A DNA stretch of 64,000 nucleotides from Diplonema japonicum (lineage: Eukaryota; Euglenozoa; Diplonemea; Diplonemida; Diplonemidae). Positions within the stretch are counted from its first letter, which is position 1, and each line of letters starts with the position of its first letter. Location: the NCBI GenBank assembly GCA_964019335.1, contig OZ025656.1:248001-312000 (forward strand), read 5' to 3'. Shown here one piece after another: positions 56,687-64,000 of the stretch. The notes below the pieces were generated by a model. That model saw only the letters and a list, made by a program, of their open reading frames with translations, ran no database searches and was not told where the DNA came from. A program made the position numbers and the translations under genes.

Positions 56687-56699
56687 CAGAACAAGAAGG

Positions 56700-56734
<35 letters not shown>

Positions 56735-56816
56735 AAAGGTCGGTTGGCGTGCGGAGCAAAACCGAGGTGGCCCCAACGCGTGTCCCTCAGAGAGCTCAGG
56801 TTCCAGCAGCGAATGA
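54919..56816 (+). CDS. Triple cold-shock-domain RNA-binding protein with Q/G-rich and RD-rich low-complexity regions
   Basis: Exons 54919-56026, 56063-56643 and 56739-56816, about 588 aa. The N-terminal 150 residues are Ala/Gln/Tyr/Gly low-complexity with a polyQ block. Three cold-shock domains follow: CSD1 about 157-222 (SKWLADKGFGFIKSD, DIFAHHKSI), CSD2 about 236-300 (TKWNEDKGFGFAKTE, DVFCHHSSV) and CSD3 about 385-450 (ARWLDGKGFGFIENV, EIFCHNRSF). Each keeps the RNP1-like KGFGF and RNP2-like F-HH/HN motifs. Between CSD2 and CSD3 is a Gly/Lys stretch; the tail is Arg/Asp/Gly-rich (DDRRDxRD repeats). Intron 1 (36 nt, GTATGT...ACACAG) is in frame and inferred from the local motif. Intron 2 (95 nt) holds G20 and over 30 A and is needed to reach VGWRAEQNRGG...GSSSE. 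Likely an mRNA-binding, condensate-forming protein. Confidence 0.88.
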
Positions 56817-57257
56817 ATGGACAGAATTTAAAAAAAAAGGGGGGGGGAAGTGTTTCTATTTTTTTCTTAACCGGAAAGTTTTTTCTTTTGCTCCCCCCCT
56901 TCTTTTGTTTTATTTTTCCACACACACACGAGGTCGCTCCCCTTCTCGCTCCTTTGAAAGCGCAAAAAACAAAAACAAAAAAAAGAAGAAGAAATTTAAC
57001 GAAAAAACAAAAAAAAAAAAGAGAGAGAGCAAACGAACGTACTACTACATAGTAGAAGAGGAGTAATAAAGGGGGGGGAAGTGTTTTTTTTTTCTTTTCT
57101 TTTTCTCTTTTTTTTTTTTTCCTTCTCTCTTTTTAATTTTTTTTTAGTTTTCTTCGGAAAAATAAAAAAAAACAAGGTTTATGGTCAACTTATACGGTAT
57201 TTGCCAAGAGAAAAAAAAAAATTGAACTTGAAAGCGGCTTCACAATTTGTTGTTTCT

Positions 57258-57294
<37 letters not shown>

Positions 57295-57374
57295 CTTTCT
57301 TGACAAATACCGAGTAATTTGACCTTATAGCGGCGCCCGTGTAAACAAAAAAAAGAAAAAAAGGGGGGGGGGTA
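56817..57374 (+). repeat. Intergenic A/T-run region
   Basis: Contains A-rich, T-rich (T34 near 57261) and G-run (57364) tracts, plus short sequence of normal complexity near 57180-57250. The words TTATAC/TTTGCCAAGAG and TGACAAATACCGAGTA occur on either side of the T run; no gene is seen. Confidence 0.65.
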
Positions 57375-60300
57375 ATGGTAACAGACTACCGGCCGTCCCG
57401 TCAACGAGTGGCGAGTTTTCATCAGTCGGCATCAAAGAGAAATGGCAACCAAATGTACAAACGCGGTGCGAGGCTACTGAACAAAGGGGATGTTCCTAGG
57501 TATCTTACTGAAGGGTACAAGGGGCAAGCAAACCCGCTCTCCCTGGAAGGTTACGGGCGGCTCATCAACGACTTCGACAGCCTAACGAAATCAGTTCTAT
57601 CCATTATTGTAGATGTCAACAGGGGAAACAGAGAAGAGCTAGCCAAGGTGAAAGACGTACTAAGAATTATTGATCAGGAAGAAAGCAGCATGGAAAACCT
57701 ATACTCAGGCCTACAGGAAGTAGCACATATAACACAGGATCTGGGTATCACAACGCTCCCTTCCGCTCTCTTCGATATCGCAGAGGTTATCAGCAAGATG
57801 TGTATCAACCCTGGCCTTGTAGTTGACGATGGAGTTGAGGACAACCACGAATTTCAAATCACGTCGTTCAATGCTTTGTTCCCCACCTGCAACCCTTTCC
57901 GAAAAAAACTGGACGATGCTTTCAACTTCGACAGGGTTGATTTCTCCTCCCTTAACCTACCCATCTACGCTGTGGAAAATTGCAAGGCCTCACTGGTAAA
58001 GCTTTTTGAAGGCATCCATGCGTTCATCAAGCACTTCAAAACAGGGCCCATCGACAAAGCGTGCGTGGAAATCCAACGGAAGTACACCCTCGTCCAAGCA
58101 GATCTCTCCAAGGTCACCGCACAGCTGCAGAAGGTTGTCAATGAGCTTGCTGAGACGCGGTCCCGTCTTAGAATTGCCGAAAGAAACTCTAGCAGTATCG
58201 TCCAGCGGAGGGTGTCGACGTCCCGGCAGGGTTCGATGCTCGGGATCAGCACACCCGACGAAGACGTTGCACCGTCTCGTGAAGCGACCCTTGACCCCCT
58301 CAAGGTTACTCACAACGAACGTCCGCAAAAAGCCCCACAACGGGATAAGAAAGAAAGCCACGACGCCCTTTCACGCAGGGAACACGCCCCGAGGCTCCGC
58401 GGCAGTGACCCGAACGATGATTCCGACGGCAGCGAGTTGAGCCTCGAGGGCACCGATGCTATCGCACCGTCCCTCCCTCGCCAGCAGCACAAGCCTGTTT
58501 CACGACAACGTATCGTCGAGGACCAGCCCGCCCCGCCCGTGGATTCTTTCCAAATGGACCAGCCCCGTCCTGAATCTGTTAAAAACATGCTTAACTACAT
58601 GTTTAACAACAAAACTGGGGGCGACAGTATGCCTGGAGTCAAGCGAAAGTGGAACACGTTGAAGCAAGAACGCAAAAGGCGGCTTCCTTCCAGAGGCAGC
58701 AGGACAGATGGCAGACGCCCGACCCCATCGCAGGAAACTCGTGGCGTAACGGAGGCTGATGTGCTCCTAATGCTCCTTAGCAGTTCTCAAGAAAACCAAG
58801 CACAACCTGTGACCCCGCCACCCCCTGTGATCAAAGAGCATCAAGCTACAAATACCGATGCCGTTGAAGAAGTTAAAACAACTAAGCCCTCGCCTGCTGT
58901 TCTTGCTCTGAAGCGTGTTGAAACAACCCGTATGGCGGCCTCCCCCAGAAGCGCCATACATAGTCAAGGTAAGTTCTCCCCCAGGGAAATCCAACGAGAG
59001 CGTGGTGTCATCCCCGCACCAGAGGAAGTTGTAACCTTCGGGAGGTTGCCCTTCTCAGTCTCCCAAAGCCTTGCGGGTCCTGCGCTGAGTGTAAAAAACT
59101 ACGACAAGCCATGCATCTACCAACTGGGTGAAACAAGGACGTTTGAGTTGAAGCAAGTGGTCAAAATGCTGGACGAGCGTTGCATCAATCAGAAGAAGGT
59201 CGTGCCACTGTACATATCCATGCGGCTTGCTAGGTTCAGGAAGAAGGCCCTGCACGACCCACGTGCATTTATCAAGGTGCTGGACAGCATAGACGCAGTG
59301 GTCGAGAAGCAGTTCCGAGATGGCTACTGCACTGTGCAGCGCAGGGACGACGTCATCGTGTTAGGGCAGAGCACAGACGACATGCAAAAGGCTCTAAAGA
59401 CGGCTTTCGCATGTTTAGAGGAAGTACGCGGGCTGTTCCAGAACCCTGCGGAGCTAAAAGTTGCGATTAGCACGAACCGCTCAACAGCAGTCGATCTGTC
59501 GCTGTTGGCAAACCCGCAAGAAGTATTGGTGGAGACGTGCGTCATAAATGACGATGCGAAACAGAAGTATAAAGTTGAAGAAATGAAACTCCCATTCGGC
59601 AAACAAGAAGCAGATGTCACTTCATTCACGCGCTGGAATGCGCAGCCGAGAGTCCGACGTCTTATCCACGTGAAGGAAGATTTCAGGGGTGTGGTGGAGA
59701 AGGAGCACGAGACCCTTGCTGAAAGACTGGAGACCATGCAGAGGGAAGACATTCAAGAGCAGTCTTGCGAGAAGAACCAGTGCGCTGTGATTATTATCGT
59801 GGACATCTTAGGCAGTTCCGACGCGTGGTGCTGTGCTGCCTCTGTGGAACCAGACGATACCGAAGGTAAGAAGCATGCAGAGGAGTTTTATGAGTGCATG
59901 ACGAACTACAGGGCGCTAATCCGACAAGCGCTCATCACGTCATGTGGCTGGGAAGTATGGTGCGGTGGTGATGCCTTTGTCCTCGGCTTCGGGAAGCTGA
60001 AGCAAGCTTTGCAGTGGACAGCGTCGGTAATGGAATCACCACTACGGTGGCCAATGCAGTTCTTTAACAAAACGCCTGACATGTGCGATGTAGTACGCGT
60101 GGGCATCTCACTTGGAGATGTGAAGTTAAAAGAGGACAAACTGGTTGGCGTGAACCTCTTTGCGGCAGCTGCATTATGCAGTTTAGCAGGCGGTGGGGAT
60201 ATCTTGCTGTCGCAAATGCTTGGCATACAAGCAAGAGCCTTTGGGCACCCCACCCGTGACATCGGCCTCCGTCGTGTACCCGAGCTGGACACTGACATCT

Positions 60301-62975
60301 TTGTTGTTGCATTGAGCGCCAAAAAGATAGAACGCACGACAACCGAGAAGAAGAAGGGACGGGCAGCGGTAACCATGGACCCACGTGTCTCATCTGAGCT
60401 GCTCCGCATGCATAAACGGGTGCGTATTTTTTGCAAGTTGTGCGAGAGGTTGAACACTAAAAACGAAAATGAGATGCCTCTCTCAGACGATCAGTTCAAC
60501 TCCATTTGGGCCAAGATCATCAACCTCAACGGCCCGCCTGAGACCATGCTTGTAAGCGAGCTCAGCAACACGCTGCCGCAGGTGCGGACCAAAGACGTCG
60601 GCAAGAACAGAGCCACCATAGACGAGGCCGCACGTTTCGTCATCGATGACGACCTCAAAGAGGAACGTGTCTTCAATGAGGCGCAAATTCAAATGATCTC
60701 GAAGTCTCTGCTGGGGTTTTTGTCGCGGGCGGTCAGACTTATGGCAAAGGCGAAGCGATCAGTGCAGTACCACAAGCAAGGCGGGAAGCTAGTCGCAGCC
60801 ATATCTGCATTCAAAATGAACGGCGGTCCGAGTACATCCGCAATCACACGCTCGATCCTTATGGCGCCTCAGACGCGGGACCCTGCTGTCGTTGTCGAGA
60901 CCGCCATCAACAAGGCACTGACGAGTGCTGCTTCAAAGTGGTCGAACCTCAAATCCAACGTGAAGGTGGCATCGCTCTTTTCAAACCTGACCGGAAAGAC
61001 TAATCCGTTCCTCGCGACACTGGGGGCGGTACGCAATGCTAAAATGGGTGCTGCCGATGCTGCTGCTCCGAGTAGCAGTCTTAAGGAGCCTCAGAGCAAA
61101 GTGAAGTTAATGCTTAATCGACTGAAAGCTACAAACACCGAAGCTGCCACAACGAACGGCAGTGGTGGCAACGATGCCGCCGCTGCCAACGCAAGCCCCC
61201 GTGTCACGATAAATGAACCTACGAAAGCCAAGCCGTCAGACCAAAACTTGCAGATGGGGCAGCAGAATTTAATGCAGGACAACCCGACGCCGACTGAACG
61301 AGCTTTACAACCCTCTGCTTCTCTGTTCAAGTCAGCACTGCAGCAGCCACGCGAGCTGCAGAAGTTTAAAGGACACCAACAGCTCCAGCAGGACGACGGG
61401 CAGCAGCAGCGGTTCCAAAATGAACAACAAGTCACGAACCAAGAGCAACAACAGTCTCACCAGGTCACCGACTTATTTCGACAGAAGAGTGAGAACATGT
61501 ATTCAAGTGGATCTGCGGATCAACATCAACATCAACATCAACATCAGCAACATCCTAGCCAAGAACTTCAACGTCAACTCCAACACCAGCTAGAGTATCA
61601 GCAGCAACAGCATCAACATCAACACGAGCAACATCAGCTCTACCAAGAACAGCATCAAGATCAACCCCAACGTCAGCTAGAGTATCAACATCAACATCAT
61701 CATCAACATAAACATCAACACCACCAACAAGCCCTCTTGCAACAACAGCCTTTCCCCCAACATCAACACCAACACCAACAAGCCCTCGGGAAACAACAGC
61801 CTTTCTCTCAAGATCAGCACCACCAACATCACTACCAACATCAACACCAACATCAACACCAACATCATCAACACCACCAACAAGCCCTCGTGCAACAACA
61901 GCCTTTCCCCCAACATCAACATCAACATCAACACCAACACCAACAAGCCCTCGGGAAACAACAGCCTTTCTCTCAAGATCAGCACCAGCAACATCACTAC
62001 CAACATCAACATCAACACCAACATCATCAACACCACCAACAAGCCCTCGGGAAACAACAGCCTTTCCCCCAACATCAGCATCAACATCAACACTACCAAC
62101 ATCAACAAGCCCTCGGGAAACAACAATCTTTCCCCCAACATCAGCATCAACACCAACAAGCCCTCGTGCAACAACAGCCTTTCTCCCAACATCAGCACGA
62201 TAGGCAACTTTTATTCCAACCAGAACGGTCACCGTCCAAAAGGATACTCTCCCCGCAAGACAGGATGAAAGCAGCAGCTTTGGGTACTAAGAAAGCTGAT
62301 AAACTCTTCCAGCAGATACAATCCTCGGTGAATCAGTTGCAAGGCGCGGGCACAGGCATGACAAAGTTGAAGTCCTTTCAAGCTAGTTTTCCTGCTGCGG
62401 CACAACCGTCGCTTGTCCCACCCACTAACTTTAACTATCAAGGTTCGCCGTCGCTGCAAGGGGAAGGGAGGGACAATAAGGGACAAGCTGTGCAGGTGAA
62501 CGCGCATGCGATGCTTGGCAACCCGCATGCGCAAATGCAGAACACGCATGACCGAGTGTCAAAGTGGCAGGGAGGGGACCAGCTCTTGCCGCCGTTGGAA
62601 GTGGGCGGGCATCCTGCAAAGGATGGGAAGGTGCCGCCACCGAGTGGCTTTGGGACAGGACCAGCACAGGAGAAGAAGAAGATTGCGAAAGTGATGACTG
62701 CAATGAAGACAAGCATGATAGGGCTAGGCCTACGAGGCTTCAACGGGCAAGGAACGGAAACCTCTGAAAGGGGAACACCGGCAATGCGAGCGACACCCGT
62801 CTTGAAAAAAGACCACGGGCAACGAGGGGGCAACCAGATGGACCACCTCAGTGTTTTGCGTCGAAACGTAAGAGGAAAGCTTGCCAGCGCCAAAATGAAC
62901 CGTTTCAACAACGTCCTCAAGGAGGTCAAGCACGCGAGCAACCAGAACCTCCACATATCTCTTCCTCCTCTGTAA
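57375..62975 (+). CDS. Giant protein with degenerate class III nucleotide cyclase domain and His/Gln repeat region
   Basis: Single 5.6-kb exon, 1,866 aa, from the ATG at 57375. The N-terminal part is helical with a coiled coil (about 235-275), then disordered Ser/Pro/Arg-rich sequence. A class III adenylyl/guanylyl cyclase-like domain lies at about residues 800-980: VDILGSSD (metal Asp at D810), WEVWCGGDAFVLGF (D866), VRVGISLGDV and GVNLFAAAALCSLAGGGDILLSQ (N927). The Arg four residues after that Asn is Ala, and the usual Lys two residues before the GD pair is Trp, so catalysis is doubtful. Residues about 1383-1610 are His/Gln repeats. The tail is basic with several MKTSMIGLGLRG-like motifs. 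Similar pseudo-cyclase scaffolds are unknown to me; a regulatory nucleotide- or metal-binding role is inference. Confidence 0.78.
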   Translation: MVTDYRPSRQRVASFHQSASKRNGNQMYKRGARLLNKGDVPRYLTEGYKGQANPLSLEGYGRLINDFDSLTKSVLSIIVDVNRGNREELAKVKDVLRIIDQEESSMENLYSGLQEVAHITQDLGITTLPSALFDIAEVISKMCINPGLVVDDGVEDNHEFQITSFNALFPTCNPFRKKLDDAFNFDRVDFSSLNLPIYAVENCKASLVKLFEGIHAFIKHFKTGPIDKACVEIQRKYTLVQADLSKVTAQLQKVVNELAETRSRLRIAERNSSSIVQRRVSTSRQGSMLGISTPDEDVAPSREATLDPLKVTHNERPQKAPQRDKKESHDALSRREHAPRLRGSDPNDDSDGSELSLEGTDAIAPSLPRQQHKPVSRQRIVEDQPAPPVDSFQMDQPRPESVKNMLNYMFNNKTGGDSMPGVKRKWNTLKQERKRRLPSRGSRTDGRRPTPSQETRGVTEADVLLMLLSSSQENQAQPVTPPPPVIKEHQATNTDAVEEVKTTKPSPAVLALKRVETTRMAASPRSAIHSQGKFSPREIQRERGVIPAPEEVVTFGRLPFSVSQSLAGPALSVKNYDKPCIYQLGETRTFELKQVVKMLDERCINQKKVVPLYISMRLARFRKKALHDPRAFIKVLDSIDAVVEKQFRDGYCTVQRRDDVIVLGQSTDDMQKALKTAFACLEEVRGLFQNPAELKVAISTNRSTAVDLSLLANPQEVLVETCVINDDAKQKYKVEEMKLPFGKQEADVTSFTRWNAQPRVRRLIHVKEDFRGVVEKEHETLAERLETMQREDIQEQSCEKNQCAVIIIVDILGSSDAWCCAASVEPDDTEGKKHAEEFYECMTNYRALIRQALITSCGWEVWCGGDAFVLGFGKLKQALQWTASVMESPLRWPMQFFNKTPDMCDVVRVGISLGDVKLKEDKLVGVNLFAAAALCSLAGGGDILLSQMLGIQARAFGHPTRDIGLRRVPELDTDIFVVALSAKKIERTTTEKKKGRAAVTMDPRVSSELLRMHKRVRIFCKLCERLNTKNENEMPLSDDQFNSIWAKIINLNGPPETMLVSELSNTLPQVRTKDVGKNRATIDEAARFVIDDDLKEERVFNEAQIQMISKSLLGFLSRAVRLMAKAKRSVQYHKQGGKLVAAISAFKMNGGPSTSAITRSILMAPQTRDPAVVVETAINKALTSAASKWSNLKSNVKVASLFSNLTGKTNPFLATLGAVRNAKMGAADAAAPSSSLKEPQSKVKLMLNRLKATNTEAATTNGSGGNDAAAANASPRVTINEPTKAKPSDQNLQMGQQNLMQDNPTPTERALQPSASLFKSALQQPRELQKFKGHQQLQQDDGQQQRFQNEQQVTNQEQQQSHQVTDLFRQKSENMYSSGSADQHQHQHQHQQHPSQELQRQLQHQLEYQQQQHQHQHEQHQLYQEQHQDQPQRQLEYQHQHHHQHKHQHHQQALLQQQPFPQHQHQHQQALGKQQPFSQDQHHQHHYQHQHQHQHQHHQHHQQALVQQQPFPQHQHQHQHQHQQALGKQQPFSQDQHQQHHYQHQHQHQHHQHHQQALGKQQPFPQHQHQHQHYQHQQALGKQQSFPQHQHQHQQALVQQQPFSQHQHDRQLLFQPERSPSKRILSPQDRMKAAALGTKKADKLFQQIQSSVNQLQGAGTGMTKLKSFQASFPAAAQPSLVPPTNFNYQGSPSLQGEGRDNKGQAVQVNAHAMLGNPHAQMQNTHDRVSKWQGGDQLLPPLEVGGHPAKDGKVPPPSGFGTGPAQEKKKIAKVMTAMKTSMIGLGLRGFNGQGTETSERGTPAMRATPVLKKDHGQRGGNQMDHLSVLRRNVRGKLASAKMNRFNNVLKEVKHASNQNLHISLPPL
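61521..62205 (+). repeat. Coding tandem repeat: His-Gln blocks with seven QAL-QQ-F-Q units
   Basis: Built on CAA/CAT/CAC codons. Seven copies of a short unit, QAL[L/G/V][Q/K]QQ[P/S]F[P/S]Q[H/D], are separated by variable runs of QH dipeptides. Unit DNA is nearly identical between copies (CAAGCCCTCGGGAAACAACA and variants), pointing to recent expansion by unequal exchange or slippage. Confidence 0.85.
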
Positions 62976-63233
62976 TACCCCTCCTTTAGTTTACACTAAA
63001 GGATTCCCTCCCTCCCCAGCATGGGAGGGTCATTGCCGACGTGCTGTCTGCGTCCCCCGGGTTTCGAGGCGCACTCAAGGCATTGTCTTGCTTTGGTTGT
63101 ATTTTTTTTTTTCTTTCTCGCTCTTGTTATCACGCATATTACCCCTCTTTTTCATTTTCAATGTTTTCATGTACTTCCCGAAAAATATTTCAAAAAGGTA
63201 AAAAAAAAAAAAAAAAAAAAAAAAGAAATAGTA
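62976..63233 (+). other. Spacer with ACTAAAGG hairpin
   Basis: A perfect 8-bp inverted repeat (CCTTTAGT TTAC ACTAAAGG) lies just after the stop of the preceding gene (about 62989-63010). A short stretch of protein-like sequence (HGRVIADVLSASPGFRGAL, about 63020-63080) follows an AG, then T- and A-rich DNA. It may be 3' UTR or an unrecognised last exon; I see no convincing junction. Confidence 0.35.
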
Positions 63234-64000
63234 ATGGGTGCAAAGTATAAAAATCTGTGCAGCGCTGCGTATTACGGAGATCTGAAGTTGATGAAGAAGC
63301 TTGTGGAGGGTGAAGAGGAAGACGAGGAGGAAGACCCGGAAAAGAAAGGCGACCGCTGGAGAGAACGGGTGAACGAGGCTGGATACGTGACCACGTGCAA
63401 AGGCATCAAAGAGAGGGACTTCGGGTTTGGGTTCGACGTGATCGCCTCGGACGACAATGTTTTCAAATATTGCTTCAAACCGTCGGCGAAAAGCAGTGAA
63501 AAAGCAAGCCCTCTGCACTGGGCGGTCCTTGGAGATGAAATAGACGCAGTGTGGTATCTGCTCCGAAAAGGCGCTGCAACTCGAGTCACATGTACACCTT
63601 TCGATGCATCTCCTCGAGACGTTGCAAATTACAATAAAACAATTTGTGTTTTTCAATCCCAAGAAGCTGAGTTGCTGCTGCAGACCGAGGCCGTTGCAGC
63701 TCAGCTGGACGCCGACCTAGCAGCAGCGGTGTGGGAAATCCATGAGATCAACGGGAGATCAGACCTTTTCTTTCCCCCGAACAAGATGGACCCCCCTTCA
63801 AGGAAGGAGCGTCCACCGCGTGAAACAAATCCTTATTCGTCCATCCGCTTCATATCCCAAGAAGCTGTCAACCAACTCGTTCCCTACACAGGGCCGGGGT
63901 TGGATCCTGTGAGGGAGTTATTGTCGAAACTCCCCATTACGCTCGGTGAAATGTCCCTTTTGAGTTTGAAATCTAGGAAGTTGTACGAGGACGTCCCTTT
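63234..64000 (+). CDS. Ankyrin-repeat-like protein, 3'-truncated by the window end
   Basis: The ATG at 63234 follows an A run of over 25. The frame is open to the last base (255 complete codons). The N-terminus MGAKYKNLCSAAYYGDLKLMKKLVEGEE has the helix pair of an ankyrin repeat. A second ankyrin-like unit is at about residues 85-125 (KASPLHWAVLGDEIDAVWYLLRKGAATRVTC, then ASPRDVANY). An acidic insert separates them. The rest is unassigned helical sequence. The function is unknown; ankyrin repeats imply protein binding. The C-terminus is outside the window. Confidence 0.7.
   Translation, partial: MGAKYKNLCSAAYYGDLKLMKKLVEGEEEDEEEDPEKKGDRWRERVNEAGYVTTCKGIKERDFGFGFDVIASDDNVFKYCFKPSAKSSEKASPLHWAVLGDEIDAVWYLLRKGAATRVTCTPFDASPRDVANYNKTICVFQSQEAELLLQTEAVAAQLDADLAAAVWEIHEINGRSDLFFPPNKMDPPSRKERPPRETNPYSSIRFISQEAVNQLVPYTGPGLDPVRELLSKLPITLGEMSLLSLKSRKLYEDVP

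Noticed and set aside
61521-62205. CRISPR-like spaced repeats
   Set aside because: The repeat is in frame in a eukaryotic coding region, units differ in spacing, and no cas genes exist.
63041-63250. Extra C-terminal exon of the pseudo-cyclase gene
   Set aside because: HGRVIADVLSASPGF is protein-like, but the donor that would bypass the TAA stop gives a different frame, so no consistent junction was found.

Overview
The window is nuclear DNA from a unicellular eukaryote. It encodes UBR4, a K+-dependent Na+/Ca2+ exchanger, NAC alpha, eIF3b, an ODR4-like protein, Tim44, ataxin-2, a Rab GTPase, TYW1, Hsp90 and Ykt6. TAA, TAG and TGA all act as stops, so the standard code fits. All 25 gene models lie on the + strand, which recalls the long co-oriented gene arrays of dinoflagellates or kinetoplastids. 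Unlike kinetoplastids, these genes have many very short GT-AG introns (about 32-95 nt, donor mostly GTATG). I do not assign a lineage. All exon-intron junctions were placed by eye from frame, donor/acceptor motifs and family homology.

Layout. Bases 1-1109: 3' part of a SANT-domain membrane protein. Bases 1372-16012: a ~4,811-residue UBR4/BIG E3 ligase whose first exon is 12.6 kb and whose five visible introns all lie in the last 2 kb. Bases 16.9-24.7 kb: a coiled-coil protein, a PX-BAR sorting nexin, a tiny two-exon gene, an unrecognised 346-aa protein and an eight-exon NCKX exchanger. Bases 25182-26055: an internally deleted piggyBac-like transposon retaining the Cys-rich tail of its transposase. 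Bases 26.7-34.0 kb: NAC alpha, eIF3b, an ODR4-like tail-anchored protein, a PDZ/EF-hand protein and Tim44. Bases 34.8-38.7 kb: a polyQ ataxin-2, followed by a 2.3-kb gene-free homopolymer desert. Bases 41.0-47.2 kb: two poorly known genes, a ubiquitin-like/propeller protein, a Rab and TYW1. Bases 47233-47613: a 381-bp TTAA-flanked MITE. Bases 48.0-64.0 kb: a PDZ coiled-coil protein, Hsp90, Ykt6, an unknown protein, a triple cold-shock-domain protein, a giant degenerate-cyclase/His-Gln protein and the start of an ankyrin-like gene.

The genes do not form one pathway. They are mostly housekeeping functions: translation (eIF3b, NAC alpha, TYW1, a possible eEF1B-like protein), proteostasis (UBR4, Hsp90, ODR4-like), trafficking (Rab, Ykt6, sorting nexin) and RNA binding (ataxin-2, cold-shock protein). 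The most unusual aspects are the non-coding DNA (long A, T, G and C runs in nearly every gap), the poly(A)-filled introns that would encode polylysine if retained, the concentration of introns at gene 3' ends, the two related piggyBac-type elements, and several odd domain architectures.
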